NCBI GenBank assembly: GCA_002344975.1
Contig: DDUV01000102.1
Location: 1 to 64,000, forward strand
Direction of reading: 5' to 3'
Length of the DNA stretch: 64,000 nucleotides
Source: Saprospiraceae bacterium UBA2329
GTDB taxonomy: Bacteria > Bacteroidota > Bacteroidia > Chitinophagales > Saprospiraceae
Below the pieces are notes generated by a model. That model had not been told where the DNA came from and made no database searches. It worked only from the letters and a program-made list of their open reading frames with translations. This document shows positions 1-10,700 of this stretch, in pieces; the stretch's first letter is position 1; the number at the start of each line of letters is the position of its first letter. The position numbers and the translations under genes are program-made.

Positions 1-79
1 GTGAGTATATCACGAACCATTGATTATGACAGCCACCGCTAATAATAATATGGAAAACAGAGATAACTTCCTCATAGTC

Positions 80-814
80 TTAGTCTTGTTTTTTATCATC
101 CCCTAACAACCTCCGAATCACATACGAAGCCATCGTCATGCCAAACATGGCGGGCATGTAGGAAATGGTGCCGTAATAAGAGCTTTTGTAGCGGCTGCCG
201 TCGGTCATCGCGAGGCTCTCTTTGGGTTGTATTTCTTCTGAATATACGGTCATCACCCGGTCGTGTATGCCCTTTTGTTTGAGCATTTTCTTGATCTGCT
301 GCGCAAACTTGCACTCCCTCGTTTTGGAAATATCCGCAATTCTGATCTTCTGAGGGTCCATTTTACCACCCGCGCCCATCGAAGCGATGAAAGGTATTTT
401 CATGGCTCTGACCAAAACGATGAAATTCAACTTGGGCTGTATGCTGTCTATGCAGTCCAAAGCGTAGTCGAATCGGTCGTTTTGGAGCAATGCCTGAAAA
501 GCATCCGGCTCCAGAAAAGTGCTGAGTGCAATGATCTCCGCCTGCGGGTTGATGTCTGAAAATCGTTCCTTCAACAGTGCGGCTTTGTTTTTCCCGATGC
601 TGCTGTCCAATGCCTGCAACTGCCTGTTTTTATTGGTAGCGTCCACCTCATCGCCGTCCACAATGGTCAGCTTGCCCACGCCTGCGCGCACCAAAGCCTC
701 GGCGGCATAGCTGCCCACGCCGCCCAAGCCTACCACCAGCACATGCGCCTGCTCCAATTGCCGGATGCCCGTTTCGCCGATCAGCAGTTGTGTTCTTTGC
801 CTCCAGTCGCTCAC
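80..814 (-). CDS. tcdA: tRNA threonylcarbamoyladenosine dehydratase (TcdA/CsdL family)
   Basis: E1-like ATP-dependent enzyme that cyclises t6A37 of ANN-decoding tRNAs to ct6A37 in the cytoplasm. The N-terminus carries the ThiF/MoeB-type nucleotide-binding loop GLGGVGS (residues 29-35), followed by the conserved Asp53 and the R64-Q65 pair that contact ATP in this fold. At 244 residues it is slightly shorter than the E. coli enzyme (268). Its ATG overlaps the stop of the upstream TatD gene by 4 nt, so the two are translationally coupled; the M14 peptidase gene lies just upstream of both. The TcdA subgroup is preferred over MoeB/ThiF because the protein is short, lacks a rhodanese domain, and no molybdopterin or thiamin genes are near. 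Family assignment is strong; the activity itself is inferred. Confidence 0.92.
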   Translation of the reverse strand: MSDWRQRTQLLIGETGIRQLEQAHVLVVGLGGVGSYAAEALVRAGVGKLTIVDGDEVDATNKNRQLQALDSSIGKNKAALLKERFSDINPQAEIIALSTFLEPDAFQALLQNDRFDYALDCIDSIQPKLNFIVLVRAMKIPFIASMGAGGKMDPQKIRIADISKTRECKFAQQIKKMLKQKGIHDRVMTVYSEEIQPKESLAMTDGSRYKSSYYGTISYMPAMFGMTMASYVIRRLLGDDKKQD

Positions 815-1488
815 TTTTGGAAAAATGTTTTGCAGTTTTCAGAAATGATTGCTTTCAGATACTCTAAGTCAATGCCGCACAGTTCGGCGGTAAAGTTATA
901 CACGCTGACGATATCCTGAGCGGGCGCGCTGTCGGTTTCCAGAAAAAGCCGGTCTGCCGGTATTCGGCGGACGGCCTCCAACAGCCCTGCATGGGAAGTG
1001 CTTTCCGGCGCTACGGACAAATAAAACCCTTGTTCTACAAGCGATTGAGCCAGCACATCGTGCCGGGCGTAGCCGTGTATGGCCCAGTGCGGGACGCGAC
1101 TGAAATTTTTTTTGATCTTCAGCAAGGGATCATAAGCCCGCACGCAATGGATGACCACGCTTCGTTCGAGCCGGTCGGCAATGTCCAATAATTGCTCCAA
1201 AACGGCGATCTGCACGTTCATGGCGGGGCCTTTGAACTTATCCAATCCGCACTCGCCCAATGCGATGCAGCGTGGGTCGTGCAGCAGCGCGTCCTCGATG
1301 GCCTTCAATGGGGCTTCGGCCAGCGGTTCCGGCGTCAGCCAGGGATGACTGCCCAAGGTGTACAGTTCGCTGGTTTTTCCATCGCCCCAATGCGAAGAAA
1401 TGATCTCCAGCACATCGGCTTGTTGCTCGCAGCGCGCCCGGTGCGTGTGGAAATCAATAAAAAGATCGGGCGAGAAGGAGGGCGGCAT
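811..1488 (-). CDS. TatD-family metal-dependent hydrolase
   Basis: Predicted cytoplasmic TIM-barrel metallohydrolase of the TatD/YcfH family (DNase or related phosphoesterase). Family landmarks appear in order: the metal-binding IDFHTH near the N-terminus, GECGLDK (metal-ligand Glu), the VIHC strand, the HGYAR histidine, and LETDSAP with the C-terminal catalytic Asp. At 225 residues it is about 35 shorter than typical TatD, and the usual GxHPH is GSHPW here. It starts 11 nt after the stop of the M14 peptidase gene and its stop overlaps the tcdA start, so the three genes probably share a transcript. The substrate cannot be told from the sequence. Confidence 0.88.
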   Translation of the reverse strand: MPPSFSPDLFIDFHTHRARCEQQADVLEIISSHWGDGKTSELYTLGSHPWLTPEPLAEAPLKAIEDALLHDPRCIALGECGLDKFKGPAMNVQIAVLEQLLDIADRLERSVVIHCVRAYDPLLKIKKNFSRVPHWAIHGYARHDVLAQSLVEQGFYLSVAPESTSHAGLLEAVRRIPADRLFLETDSAPAQDIVSVYNFTAELCGIDLEYLKAIISENCKTFFQK

Positions 1489-1499
1489 CCACGCATTTT

Positions 1500-4142
1500 T
1501 TAAAAGCCCGGCAACAGCATCACCGCGTTTTGCATCATGCGGGACGGGCCGCGCCAGTACATGCGGAACTGCGGATTGTCGAGCAAAAACACCACTTTGC
1601 CGCGCCCCATCGGCAGTACGCCTGCAAAGGCATTGCCCGCCAGATGCTTCAGGTTTTCCTGAGACGCATAGCCGGAAGCCAGCAATGATGCAGGGTCGGT
1701 GGCATAACGGCCAACAGTTTGGAAATCCGCATCCGCTTTCAGGGCTTCCGTGCCGGATTTGAGCGAGTACAGCATTTTGCCCATCCCGAAAGCCAGCGGA
1801 TTGGTGTAGTCAATGGTGGCATTCAGCGCGGCGCCGGGTACGCGTTTTAATCCCTGATAATCAGATCGTTCGGCGTAAGGCAGGAAAAGCGCTTGCTCGG
1901 AAGAGGTATCGGGTTTGGTTTCCAGCAATCTCACTTTGGTAAACTTGCTGCGATTGTCGGTAAAGAAAGGCACAGCACCCTCCTGGGCAATGAGAACGCC
2001 GCCGGCTTCTACCCAGGCACGGAGTTGGTCCAACTGTTCTTTTTGGAATACTTCGCGCAGACCCATGCCGCCGTTGGGGAGTATGAGCACTTGATAATTG
2101 TTGAGATCGGCATAGCCATAGCGGGCGCCGAACTTGGGCAGGGCAGTCTGCCTGAGTGATGAAGTGCGGATGCGCTCCACCGGCAGGCGCGTTTCCTGAT
2201 CGAAGAGGAAGTAAATCTGGCCGCAGGAATACATATCAAAAGGCGGGTCCACCATCAGCGCCACTTTGGGCCGGGCCACGGGGCGGTTGCTGCTGGAGGC
2301 GAGGTCGAATCCATCGGACATGCGGCCGGCGTGATGCCCGTGAATATTGACCTGGCAGGAGGCGGCTATCTCGGCCATGTCTTGCGCCATGCGGTCGGCT
2401 TTCTCCAAATTGTGGCCCAGCAAAACGATGAGCGTGCCTTCGCCGTAGCGCGTGCGTCCATCGCTGAAGGGTTCTTTGGCGGCGCGTACCCGGTAGCCTT
2501 TTTCCCACAGGGCTGCCAGCGCTTTGGGAGCATGGCGTTGCTTCCACTCGATGACGTAGGCGTAGCGGGCATCGGACGTGCGGAGGCCGGAGGGCAGGGT
2601 AGGGGCTTTGTCCAATTTTTCAGTATTGGCCTTCCATGCGCCGGTAGTAGCCCAGGCTTCGAGGTTGAACGCCAGCGGTACCGACCAGGTGGATACATCG
2701 TACATCACAGAGTCTTCAATGGCCATATTGCGCTCCATGACGCTGTGCAGGAACAGGTGGCGCGGCTGTGCGGCAGGAATGACGAAAGTGCCTTTGGGCA
2801 GGGTTTTGCGCTCTGTTTTGCCGCTGCGGTAGTTCATGGCATCCACACTGAAATCGGCGGTGGCGCGCTCTACCCGCACGCCGTGTTTCATAAGCATGGA
2901 AACGGCATCGTAGGTATATCCGTCGGGGTCGTCGGCCAGAAAATAGGCTTTCACCGGCGAGGCGCTGTTTCGGTAGTTCCAGGCATCAAAACTGTACCGG
3001 AGCAGTTCTTTGCGCATTTCGCCGGCCTTCAGCAAGGTGGCCATTGAGGTGGCGTAGTGATCCCAGATGCGCTGCCGGAAAGTATTCATATAGCCGTCTT
3101 CCGTTTCCACAATTCTGCCTCCGCCGATGCCGCCCTGCTCGGTGAGCATACTCACGGCGCCCAATACGCCGGGATAGCTGGAACCGTAGCCGGGATAGAA
3201 AAAGTCGAATACCTCGCGGGTGAAATAACTGACTTGTTTTTTTTCAAACTCCCGGATATTGGCTCTGCCGAAGGTATCGGTGAGCGCTTCGTAAGTCTTG
3301 GGCATCAGGAGGTTGCGTGGCGTGGTGCCCGGCGCAGTGAAGTAGTTGCTGTTGTAGCCCTGCTCGTGGTAGTCGGCATGCACCTGCGGCATCCAGCGCT
3401 GGTATTCGGCAGAATGAGCGCGGGATTCCTGATTGACCATGAAGAACCAGTCGCGGTTGAGGTCGAACCAATAATGGTTGGTGCGGCCCATCGGCCAAGG
3501 TTCGCTGTGTTCGAGGTCGGCAGGTTCGTGAGCGGGGATGCTGCGTTGCACCGATTTGTACCAATATGCGAAGCGGTCGCGGCCATCCGGGTTGATACAG
3601 ATGTACAGCACGATGACGGATCGGTCGAGCAACTGCCGGGTAGCTTCGTCTTGCGCGGCGATGAGCCGGTAAGCTACCTGCATAACGGCCTCTGAACTGG
3701 AGGCTTCGTTGCCGTGAATGGTATAACTCATGGAGAGAAATACCGGTTGGTTTTCAATGAGTTGACTGGCTTCTGAGGCAGAAATGGCGTCGGGGTCGCT
3801 GAGGCGCAGATGTTGCGTGCGCAGTTCTTCGATGCGATTCATGTTGGCCTGCGAGCTGATGACCACATTGATGAGCGGCCTTCCTTCGTAGGTTTTTCCG
3901 TAGGTGTTCAGACTGATTTTGGGAGAACTCGCGGCGAGTTTTTCAAAATATTGCACTAAATGCGCGTGCAGCGTCATTTCCTGTCCGAGCGGATAGCCGA
4001 GGAATGCCTGCGGAGAGGGAATGGCGGCGTCGTAGCTGATGTGGGGATCGAAAGCAAAGCGCTGTTCGTCCACTAAAACAGGCGTTTGCGCCCGCAGTAA
4101 AATGGTGATGCAAAGGGCCGGAAGGAGGAAAAATGATCTCAT
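1500..4142 (-). CDS. secreted M14-family zinc carboxypeptidase
   Basis: Predicted exported metallocarboxypeptidase of 880 residues. A signal peptide (hydrophobic FFLLPALCITILLRAQ) begins the protein. The M14 zinc site is visible: H143-x-x-E146 within IHGNEASSSEA, and the third-ligand region VHADYHEQG (H255/H259). The peptidase domain covers roughly residues 40-380; the remaining ~500 residues form a less recognisable C-terminal part seen in long Bacteroidota members, with a glutamine-amidotransferase-like stretch around residues 660-760. No T9SS sorting domain is present, so the location is periplasm or outer membrane. It heads a probable operon with the TatD and tcdA genes. Role is likely peptide degradation; specificity is unknown. 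Confidence 0.85.
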   Translation of the reverse strand: MRSFFLLPALCITILLRAQTPVLVDEQRFAFDPHISYDAAIPSPQAFLGYPLGQEMTLHAHLVQYFEKLAASSPKISLNTYGKTYEGRPLINVVISSQANMNRIEELRTQHLRLSDPDAISASEASQLIENQPVFLSMSYTIHGNEASSSEAVMQVAYRLIAAQDEATRQLLDRSVIVLYICINPDGRDRFAYWYKSVQRSIPAHEPADLEHSEPWPMGRTNHYWFDLNRDWFFMVNQESRAHSAEYQRWMPQVHADYHEQGYNSNYFTAPGTTPRNLLMPKTYEALTDTFGRANIREFEKKQVSYFTREVFDFFYPGYGSSYPGVLGAVSMLTEQGGIGGGRIVETEDGYMNTFRQRIWDHYATSMATLLKAGEMRKELLRYSFDAWNYRNSASPVKAYFLADDPDGYTYDAVSMLMKHGVRVERATADFSVDAMNYRSGKTERKTLPKGTFVIPAAQPRHLFLHSVMERNMAIEDSVMYDVSTWSVPLAFNLEAWATTGAWKANTEKLDKAPTLPSGLRTSDARYAYVIEWKQRHAPKALAALWEKGYRVRAAKEPFSDGRTRYGEGTLIVLLGHNLEKADRMAQDMAEIAASCQVNIHGHHAGRMSDGFDLASSSNRPVARPKVALMVDPPFDMYSCGQIYFLFDQETRLPVERIRTSSLRQTALPKFGARYGYADLNNYQVLILPNGGMGLREVFQKEQLDQLRAWVEAGGVLIAQEGAVPFFTDNRSKFTKVRLLETKPDTSSEQALFLPYAERSDYQGLKRVPGAALNATIDYTNPLAFGMGKMLYSLKSGTEALKADADFQTVGRYATDPASLLASGYASQENLKHLAGNAFAGVLPMGRGKVVFLLDNPQFRMYWRGPSRMMQNAVMLLPGF

Positions 4143-4182
4143 GGATGTGATGTTTTTTTTAAGTTGTTTTTTAACCCAAATC

Positions 4183-4377
4183 AGTAGGCGGTGGGCGGTA
4201 GCCGCGCCGTGGCGCGGTAAGCGTGATGGAACGCGGTGGGCGGTTAATCGGTAGGCGGTAGGCGGTGTGCAGTACTAAGCGTGCTGGAACGCGGTGGGCG
4301 GTTTTCTGTGCGCGTCTTGCAGCCAGCAGCTTGTGGCCAGTAGCCAGCAGCTAACAGCCAGCAGCTAACAGCCGTTC
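4183..4377. repeat. low-complexity intergenic repeat cluster
   Basis: Spacer between the M14 peptidase start and the cytochrome stop, made of short words. A 28-nt unit occurs twice with one mismatch (4218-4245 and 4276-4303, core GGAACGCGGTGGGCGGTT), interleaved with GTAGGCGGT iterations, then AGCCAGCAGCTAACAGCC-type words in tandem. Two words recur elsewhere: GTAGGCGGTAGGCGGTG (4251-4267) is inverted at 26332-26348, and 23 nt at 4328-4350 are inverted at 21629-21651. No gene or terminator is evident. Confidence 0.75.
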
Positions 4378-4390
4378 CCACCCGTTGAAA

Positions 4391-4816
4391 TCAATACAAC
4401 TTCTCAATCCTCATTTTCGGGCCTGGGCAGAAAGCCGTGTGACAACTCATGCAACTGTCTATCAGCTTCTTGTAGCGATCTTTTGCATCTTTGGGCGAGG
4501 CGTTCAGTAGTTCTTCAAGCGCCTTGAGGTATGCTTGCCCCATAGCCTGATAAGCCGGGGATTTGGTTTGCTTGCCTTCAGTGGCAACCGCCGTGAGCAG
4601 ATGTTTGTGTTGTATGGCCGGTACCGGTTTTTGTCGCTTTTTGACGGCGGTTTTCATGGATGCCGTGTCGTAATACATTTGGCGCATCAGCAGGGTGAGT
4701 TCACTGTCGGCGGCATGGTCTTCAGCGGGTTGGGATGCAAATGAAAGTGCAAAAACAGACATAGCAATGACTGCAAAAAAAAGCACGGGGCGGAAGGAAC
4801 GAAGTTGAAATGTCAT
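4391..4816 (-). CDS. small exported c-type cytochrome (cytochrome c'-like)
   Basis: A 141-residue exported protein with a single haem c attachment motif, CMSCH, at residues 122-126, only 15 residues from the C-terminus. That placement is typical of four-helix-bundle cytochromes c', not of class I cytochromes, where the motif is N-terminal. The chosen ATG gives a clean signal peptide (FRPVLFFAVIAMSVFALSFASQ); an in-frame ATG 14 codons upstream would put extra residues before it and is less likely. The body is rich in Lys/Ala with predicted helices. It stands alone between repeat-rich spacers. A periplasmic electron-transfer or gas-binding role is the family expectation; no partner is visible. 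Confidence 0.72.
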   Translation of the reverse strand: MTFQLRSFRPVLFFAVIAMSVFALSFASQPAEDHAADSELTLLMRQMYYDTASMKTAVKKRQKPVPAIQHKHLLTAVATEGKQTKSPAYQAMGQAYLKALEELLNASPKDAKDRYKKLIDSCMSCHTAFCPGPKMRIEKLY

Positions 4817-5142
4817 GTAGGTTTGGATATGAGTGAATAAAATGGTCGTTTTGAACACGCAATATTACTACAAATCAAGGCAGGCCAGAGCCACGGAGTG
4901 ATGCAGAGAGCCGTCGCTTAACATTATTTAACAATAAACACGGCCTCGCAGGGCAACTTTTCGACGCGGTTTTCCTTCTCTATGTGCTTTGCAAAGCGGG
5001 AAGCAAGGGTTGCTTTTTGCGGCCTGAAAACGACCACTTTACTGAGCGCGATTGCTTTTTTCAAAAACACCAAGTAGTGGGGCAAAAATAAATGACCATT
5101 TTATTTTTTATCGCCCCCAATCAACAAAAAAATCATCCGAAC
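4817..5142. other. intergenic region without recognised feature
   Basis: About 325 bases between the divergent cytochrome and TonB-barrel genes. It should hold both promoters, but no TAnnTTTG box with a matching upstream TTG was found at proper spacing for either gene. The composition is mixed, with short A/T runs close to the barrel gene start. No RNA gene, ORF or terminator was seen. Confidence 0.5.
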
Positions 5143-7638
5143 ATGAAATCTTATCTGTTTATCTCTCTTTTTTTGGTTTCGTTTTCCCCACTGTGGGCGC
5201 AACCGCCCGGCGGCGCAGCAGGTACTCGCCCCGGTGCAGGCCCGGCCATTGTAGGCCGCATTTCAGGCATCGTTTTGGATTCAATCAATCGCCAGCCGGT
5301 CGAATTTGCTGCTGTGGCGCTCTGGGACATGAAGCAGGACAAGCAAATTGACGGTATCATCACCGATGAAAAAGGCCATTTTCGCTTTCCCGAGGTAAAA
5401 GCCGGCAAGTACAAAGTACAGATCAGTTTCATCGGCTACCAAACCAAAGAACTGAGCAATCTTGAAATCACTCCTCAAAAGCCGGATGTAAATGTCGGGC
5501 AGATTATGTTCAGCGCAGAAGGTCTGACGCTCAAGGAAATAACTGTGACCGGGGAGGCAGCCACCATTGAAAACAAGATAGACAAAATGGTCTATAACGC
5601 CGAAAAAGACGTGTCCACTGCCGGTGGCGACGCAGCAGAAGTGCTCCGCCGGGTGCCGCTTTTATCGGTTGATTTGGATGGGAATGTATCTATGCGCGGC
5701 TCCGAAAACATCATGATTTTGATCAACGGACGGCCTTCTTCCATGTTTGCCGCCAGTGTAGCCGATGCGCTTCGCACCATTCCTGCCGACCAGATCAAAA
5801 GCGTGGAAGTCATCACGGCGCCCACGGCTCGTTTCGACGGGGAAGGCTCCGGCGGCATCATTAATATCATCACCAAGCGGAAGTCTGCTCAGGGTGTAAC
5901 CGGATCGGCCAGTCTGGCGGTGGGCAACCGAATAAACCGCGGCAATTTCAATCTCAATATGGCCAAAGGCCGCTTTGGTATGAACGCCAATATTTCCGGC
6001 TGGGGCTCGTGGAAGCGGCCGGGCTTTGTGGATTTTTACAGAGAGGACTATCTTGCCGACAATCAAGTGCGCACTTTTACTCAAAATGGCTCGGCTGTGA
6101 CCCAAAACTACGGCCCCGGCGGCTCGGTAAGCGCTTTTTACGATCTCAATGCTTACAACACGTTTTCCAGCAACCTTTCCTTCAGAGGGCACGGCGATAC
6201 CCGCAACGAAGTGGTGAACTCCGTGTTCAATGATCCGCTCGCCGGTTTCAATCAGACCTACACGCGCACCAGCAATTCCAGTTCTCTGCGTGGCGGCTTC
6301 GACTGGACGACCGATTATCGCCGCACTTTCAAAAAGCCCGAGCAGGAACTCATCCTCGCCATCCAACTCGACGGCAACCAAAACTCCAACAAAAACTCGC
6401 TCGAACAACTTGCCGATGATCCTTCTTTGCTGCGCAACGAGCGCAACAACAACCTTGGATACAATCTTGAGACTACGCTGCAATTGGACTATATGCATCC
6501 CATCAGCCCCAGAGTAAAAATGGAAACGGGACTGAAGGGCATTTTGCGCAATATTGACAGCGACTTCAATAATGAATACTGGGATTACGACCTCCAGCAA
6601 TTCATCGTCAACGACCTGCGTACCGATGAGTTTTATTACGATCAGGACGTGTTGTCGGGCTATTTGTCCTTCACCACCAAGTTGGGCGAAAAATACGGCC
6701 TCGTTACAGGAGCGCGATATGAACGCACCTATATTTCCGGCGATTTTAAAACACAACCAGCCACATTTTCAAATAGTTATGGAAATTTTCTGCCCAACAT
6801 CATCATCAGCCGGAATTTCAAAAATTATCGTACGCTCAGGCTCAGTTATACGCAGCGCATTCAGCGGCCGGGCCTGCGCAACGTCAACCCTTTTGTCAAT
6901 TTCAACGATGCCCGCAACATCAGCTATGGCAATCCTGAATTGCTGCCCGAACTCTCCAATCAGGTAGAGCTTTCTTACAATGCCAATATCAAAGGCGTGA
7001 GTACCAATGTGGCCGTGTTTTATCGCCGCACCGACGACGTCATCGAAAGCCTGCTGAAAATCAATGAAAACGGCGTATCGGAAACCACTTTCCAAAACAT
7101 CGGCATCACAGAATCCTGGGGCGTCAACCTTTTTGCATCTTTTACGCTCAAAAAATTCTGGACGCTGCGCGGCAACCTCAACGTCAACACTTACGACGGT
7201 CAGAGTACGTTGCCCGGTTTGAACCTGAGCAGGCAGGCCGTTGTCTGGGGTGGCAATATCAACTCCAGCTTCAGTTTTCCCAAAGATATAAAATTAGAAA
7301 TATTCGGCAATTACCGCGCGCCGCGTCAGACCCTGCAAGGTTTCGTACCTTCTTTCACCATGCTGAATGTGGGCCTGCAAAAGGAGTTTAAGAAAAAACT
7401 GACATTGGGAATCACCATTGTGCAGCCCTTCTCGGAGTACATTAAATTCCCCTCCGAACTGCAAGACGACAATTTTTATCAAAAGAGCATTTCCCTTATT
7501 CCATTCCGTTCCTTTGGCCTCAACGTGGGCTATCGCTTCGGCAAGGTGGACTTCAACAAGGCGCCCCGGCAGCGGCGCAATTCCATTCGTAACGACGACC
7601 AAAATCGCGATGATGATGGCGGCGGCGGCGGAAGGTGA
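5143..7638 (+). CDS. TonB-dependent-receptor-like outer-membrane beta-barrel protein
   Basis: Outer-membrane barrel of 831 residues. Order: signal peptide (ending SPLWAQ), a carboxypeptidase-regulatory-like beta-sandwich (residues ~40-125, ISGIVLDSINRQPVEFA), a plug-like domain (~140-240, with SVEVITAPTARFDGEGSGGIINI, a TonB-plug signature), then a long barrel rich in aromatic and Asn residues. This matches the 'outer membrane beta-barrel family' relatives of TonB receptors, not SusC: the SusC signature is absent and no SusD follows. The C-terminus carries an unusual Asp/Asn-rich tail ending in six Gly and Arg. The start was taken at the ATG giving a signal peptide, 17 codons inside the longest frame. 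A hairpin terminator follows. The ligand is unknown. Confidence 0.85.
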   Translation: MKSYLFISLFLVSFSPLWAQPPGGAAGTRPGAGPAIVGRISGIVLDSINRQPVEFAAVALWDMKQDKQIDGIITDEKGHFRFPEVKAGKYKVQISFIGYQTKELSNLEITPQKPDVNVGQIMFSAEGLTLKEITVTGEAATIENKIDKMVYNAEKDVSTAGGDAAEVLRRVPLLSVDLDGNVSMRGSENIMILINGRPSSMFAASVADALRTIPADQIKSVEVITAPTARFDGEGSGGIINIITKRKSAQGVTGSASLAVGNRINRGNFNLNMAKGRFGMNANISGWGSWKRPGFVDFYREDYLADNQVRTFTQNGSAVTQNYGPGGSVSAFYDLNAYNTFSSNLSFRGHGDTRNEVVNSVFNDPLAGFNQTYTRTSNSSSLRGGFDWTTDYRRTFKKPEQELILAIQLDGNQNSNKNSLEQLADDPSLLRNERNNNLGYNLETTLQLDYMHPISPRVKMETGLKGILRNIDSDFNNEYWDYDLQQFIVNDLRTDEFYYDQDVLSGYLSFTTKLGEKYGLVTGARYERTYISGDFKTQPATFSNSYGNFLPNIIISRNFKNYRTLRLSYTQRIQRPGLRNVNPFVNFNDARNISYGNPELLPELSNQVELSYNANIKGVSTNVAVFYRRTDDVIESLLKINENGVSETTFQNIGITESWGVNLFASFTLKKFWTLRGNLNVNTYDGQSTLPGLNLSRQAVVWGGNINSSFSFPKDIKLEIFGNYRAPRQTLQGFVPSFTMLNVGLQKEFKKKLTLGITIVQPFSEYIKFPSELQDDNFYQKSISLIPFRSFGLNVGYRFGKVDFNKAPRQRRNSIRNDDQNRDDDGGGGGR

Positions 7639-7657
7639 TAACTTTAATCGTATCTAA

Positions 7658-7694
7658 AAAAAAGGGCTTCGCTTCATCGGCGAGGCCCTTTTTG
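7658..7694. terminator. bidirectional intrinsic terminator
   Basis: Hairpin with A-run on the left and T-run on the right: AAAAAGGGCTTCGC pairs with GCGAGGCCCTTTTT (one G-T pair), loop of about 7 nt. It lies between the convergent barrel and subtilisin genes and can serve both. Confidence 0.85.
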
Positions 7695-7730
7695 TTGAAG
7701 AGGTGTGCTTGCAATAGATTTACATTTTTG

Positions 7731-10700
7731 TCAAAAGCCTTGCAGTACCACCAATTTTTCCTGATAAGTTCTCTCCGGCGTACGCACGTTGATGAGGTAG
7801 GCGCCCGGCACAAGCCCGTCAATCGGCAACTCCCACAGGTGATCGCCCGGCACAAGTTCTTCTTGTCGGCGCTTCAGGAGTTTACCCGATAAGTCATTGA
7901 TTTCCAGTACGGCTGTACCGCTTTGTTTTGAGTGGAAATACAGCGTGGTTTTTTCGTTAGCCGGGTTGGGATACAAACGGATATCCCCGACTGCCTCACT
8001 CGAAGCGCCTTCTTGTGATCTTAGATTATGGCTGCTGCCTCCGCCGATCAGGTTATTGGCAATCACAAGCGTATAATCTTCTACCTCGCCCCAGGCAAAA
8101 GCATCACAGGGGCCGGGGTAGGCATTCCAGCGCATCGTCACCCGCAGGCGAGTGGGGCCGGGCGTAGCCGAGGCGGGCAGATACATCGTGCCCTGAATGA
8201 CCGTGTTGCTTTGGTTGGAGGAGAAAATCTGCTCGCCGGGATCGCTGAAATCCCCGTCGCGATTGAAGTCTATCCAGATGCGCCAGTGCTCTCCGTCAAA
8301 GTTGTTGTAAAAACCCGGTGTCAGCGCAAACTGCAAAGCGCCGCCCGCCACTGCCGAAATGGTCATGCCGGTAAAGTCGGCGTAGCCTCCATTCGGGCCG
8401 GATTCGTTGGTCATGGAGCCTATTTGTACCCCCTGAATCCATTCGTGAACCGTGCTTGCTCCCTGTGATGCACAATATGTCGTCGTGGGAGGCGCTTGCA
8501 AAATAACCGTGTAATCTTCTACTTCCCCATACGGGAAATTGCCGCAAGGCGATGCGTGGGAGCCGTATTTCATGGCTATGCGCATACGGGCCGGGCCGGG
8601 CGTGTAATTGGTCGGCAGCGTAAACGAACCTTGCACCAATCCCTGTGCAGCAGCAGAAAACACTAATTCTGTACTTTCGTCAAAGAGGTTGTCCCGGTTG
8701 AGGTCAATCCATATTCGCCAGTACTCGGTATATTGAGTGGCTGCATACATTGGTTGGAGCGCCACCTGATAAGTCGCTCCACCAGTCATATTGGTGCTCA
8801 TCGCTGTAAAATCCCAGTATCCTCCATTATTGCCGCTGTTGTTTTGAAGCCCACCCACCTGAATGCTGTTGATGTGTTCAAAGCTGGTGTTCACGCCTTG
8901 CGCTGCGCAGAAATTAGAGGAAGGCCCTGGAACATTGGCGCTCAAGGTAGTACTACAGTTATTGGCATCCGTCACGGTCACACTATATACGCCGGGCGTT
9001 AGGCCTGTGATGGGATTGGTGGTTAAACCATTATTCCATGCGAATTGAAACGGAGCAACTCCGCCGCCGATGCCGACGTGTACGCTCCCGTTGTTGCCAT
9101 TGGAGGCCGGGCTGGTAGTGGCGCTCAAAACAAGCGCTCCGGGCTGCGTCACAATAATTTGGTCTGATTTGGTGCATCCTCTGGAATCGGTGGCCGTCAC
9201 GGAATAATTGCCTGCCGGTAAGCCCGATACCTGTCCGCCGCTGTGTCCGGTATTCCAAACATAAGAAAACGGAGGCGTGCCGCCGGAGGCCGAGGCAGAT
9301 ACGTTGCCACCTGCGCTGCCCGAACAGGGAACGGGATCGGCATCCATCATCAGGCCAATAGGTTGCGGCTGTGTAATGACTACAGAGGACGTGCTTTGGG
9401 TAAGCCCGTCTGTAACGGTTACGCTATAAACTCCGGCCATGAGATTGCTGATCACAGGCGTAGTGGCGCCGTTGCTCCACAAGTAATAGTAGGTTCCCGA
9501 TCCCTGATTGGCTGTTACCCTGGCGATGCCGTTGGTGCCGCCGTAACAACTTACATGTTGTTGGGCAAAGACAGAGATGGCCAATGGCGAGCCGGGATTG
9601 TTAAGGCAAAATTGCCGGGTATCGGAAGAAGTAAACTGGCTGCCTGAAGCCAACAAGGTGCCGCCGGCAGTGCGCAATTGATAAAACCCCTGCCCGTTTT
9701 GGCAGCACAATCCATCGTTATACCCATCATATACAATGAGTTGAAAACATCCATAAGGCAGGCATACCGCTTCAGTGATGACAGAATGGGGTGTAAAGCC
9801 GGTGTATGGCCCGCCTTGCGATACGATACCTCCGCCCTGACTACGGATTTCCCAGCGGGTTTCCGCCGGAAACTGGTCGAACATAATGGTTAACTGAACG
9901 CCGGCCTGGCAGGGCAAATGCAGGTAAGGCTTGGCGACCGCTCTTCTGCCGGTAATGCCCGAACTGTGGCCTGCCTGCACCGAATACCAGTTTTCCTGAT
10001 TGATTTGAGCGGGAAAAGTGAATACCGTATCGGCAGTTTGGCCCAATACTTCCATGTATCGCTCTCCCATAGCATACACGGTGTAGCGATTGGCGCCCGG
10101 CACCCTCGGCCAATAAATACGCGCCATGTATTCGCCATCGCTTCGAATTTGAAAATCGGGCAAGCCGATGATGTTGAACGGCGCAGCAGAGGTAGCGGAG
10201 GTATTGCCCTGGCGCACTCTGACAAACGCGCGACCTGTGACGGAGTTGGGCACTGGCCATTCATAGTAGCGTTGATGAGCAGGTATTTGCGTTGTAATGG
10301 TCTGCCAGTTGGCCATGCTGTCGGTAGAAACTTCCAATGTAAAAGTGCCGGTATTGCCAAGCGCATCCCAGCGGATGACTTCGGTTTCGCCGGGTACCAA
10401 GCCTTCATTACCGGCAGGATAGGTAATGGCCAATTCCTGATCTTCCAAAAAGTAGGAGATGACGTAGTCCTGTGGACCTCTTGGCACCAAATAGCCGTGT
10501 ACGCGCAACTGATACACGCCCGGTTGCGGCGAATCTATGGTGATTTGTTCCATTACATTCACCCGGTCAACACCCCGATAAGCCGGGCGGGTGATGCTGT
10601 CTATATGGGCGGCCGTGCTGAGTACCCAGGGTAAAACGGTTGTACCGGAAGGCGTCAGTAGGCCGATGTTGAGGTCATTTATCAAAGTTTGGGAAGCATT

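Noticed and set aside
1..42. Open plus-strand frame ending in TAA at 40-42, possible end of an upstream gene
   Set aside because: Thirteen codons give no recognisable peptide and cannot be told from chance.
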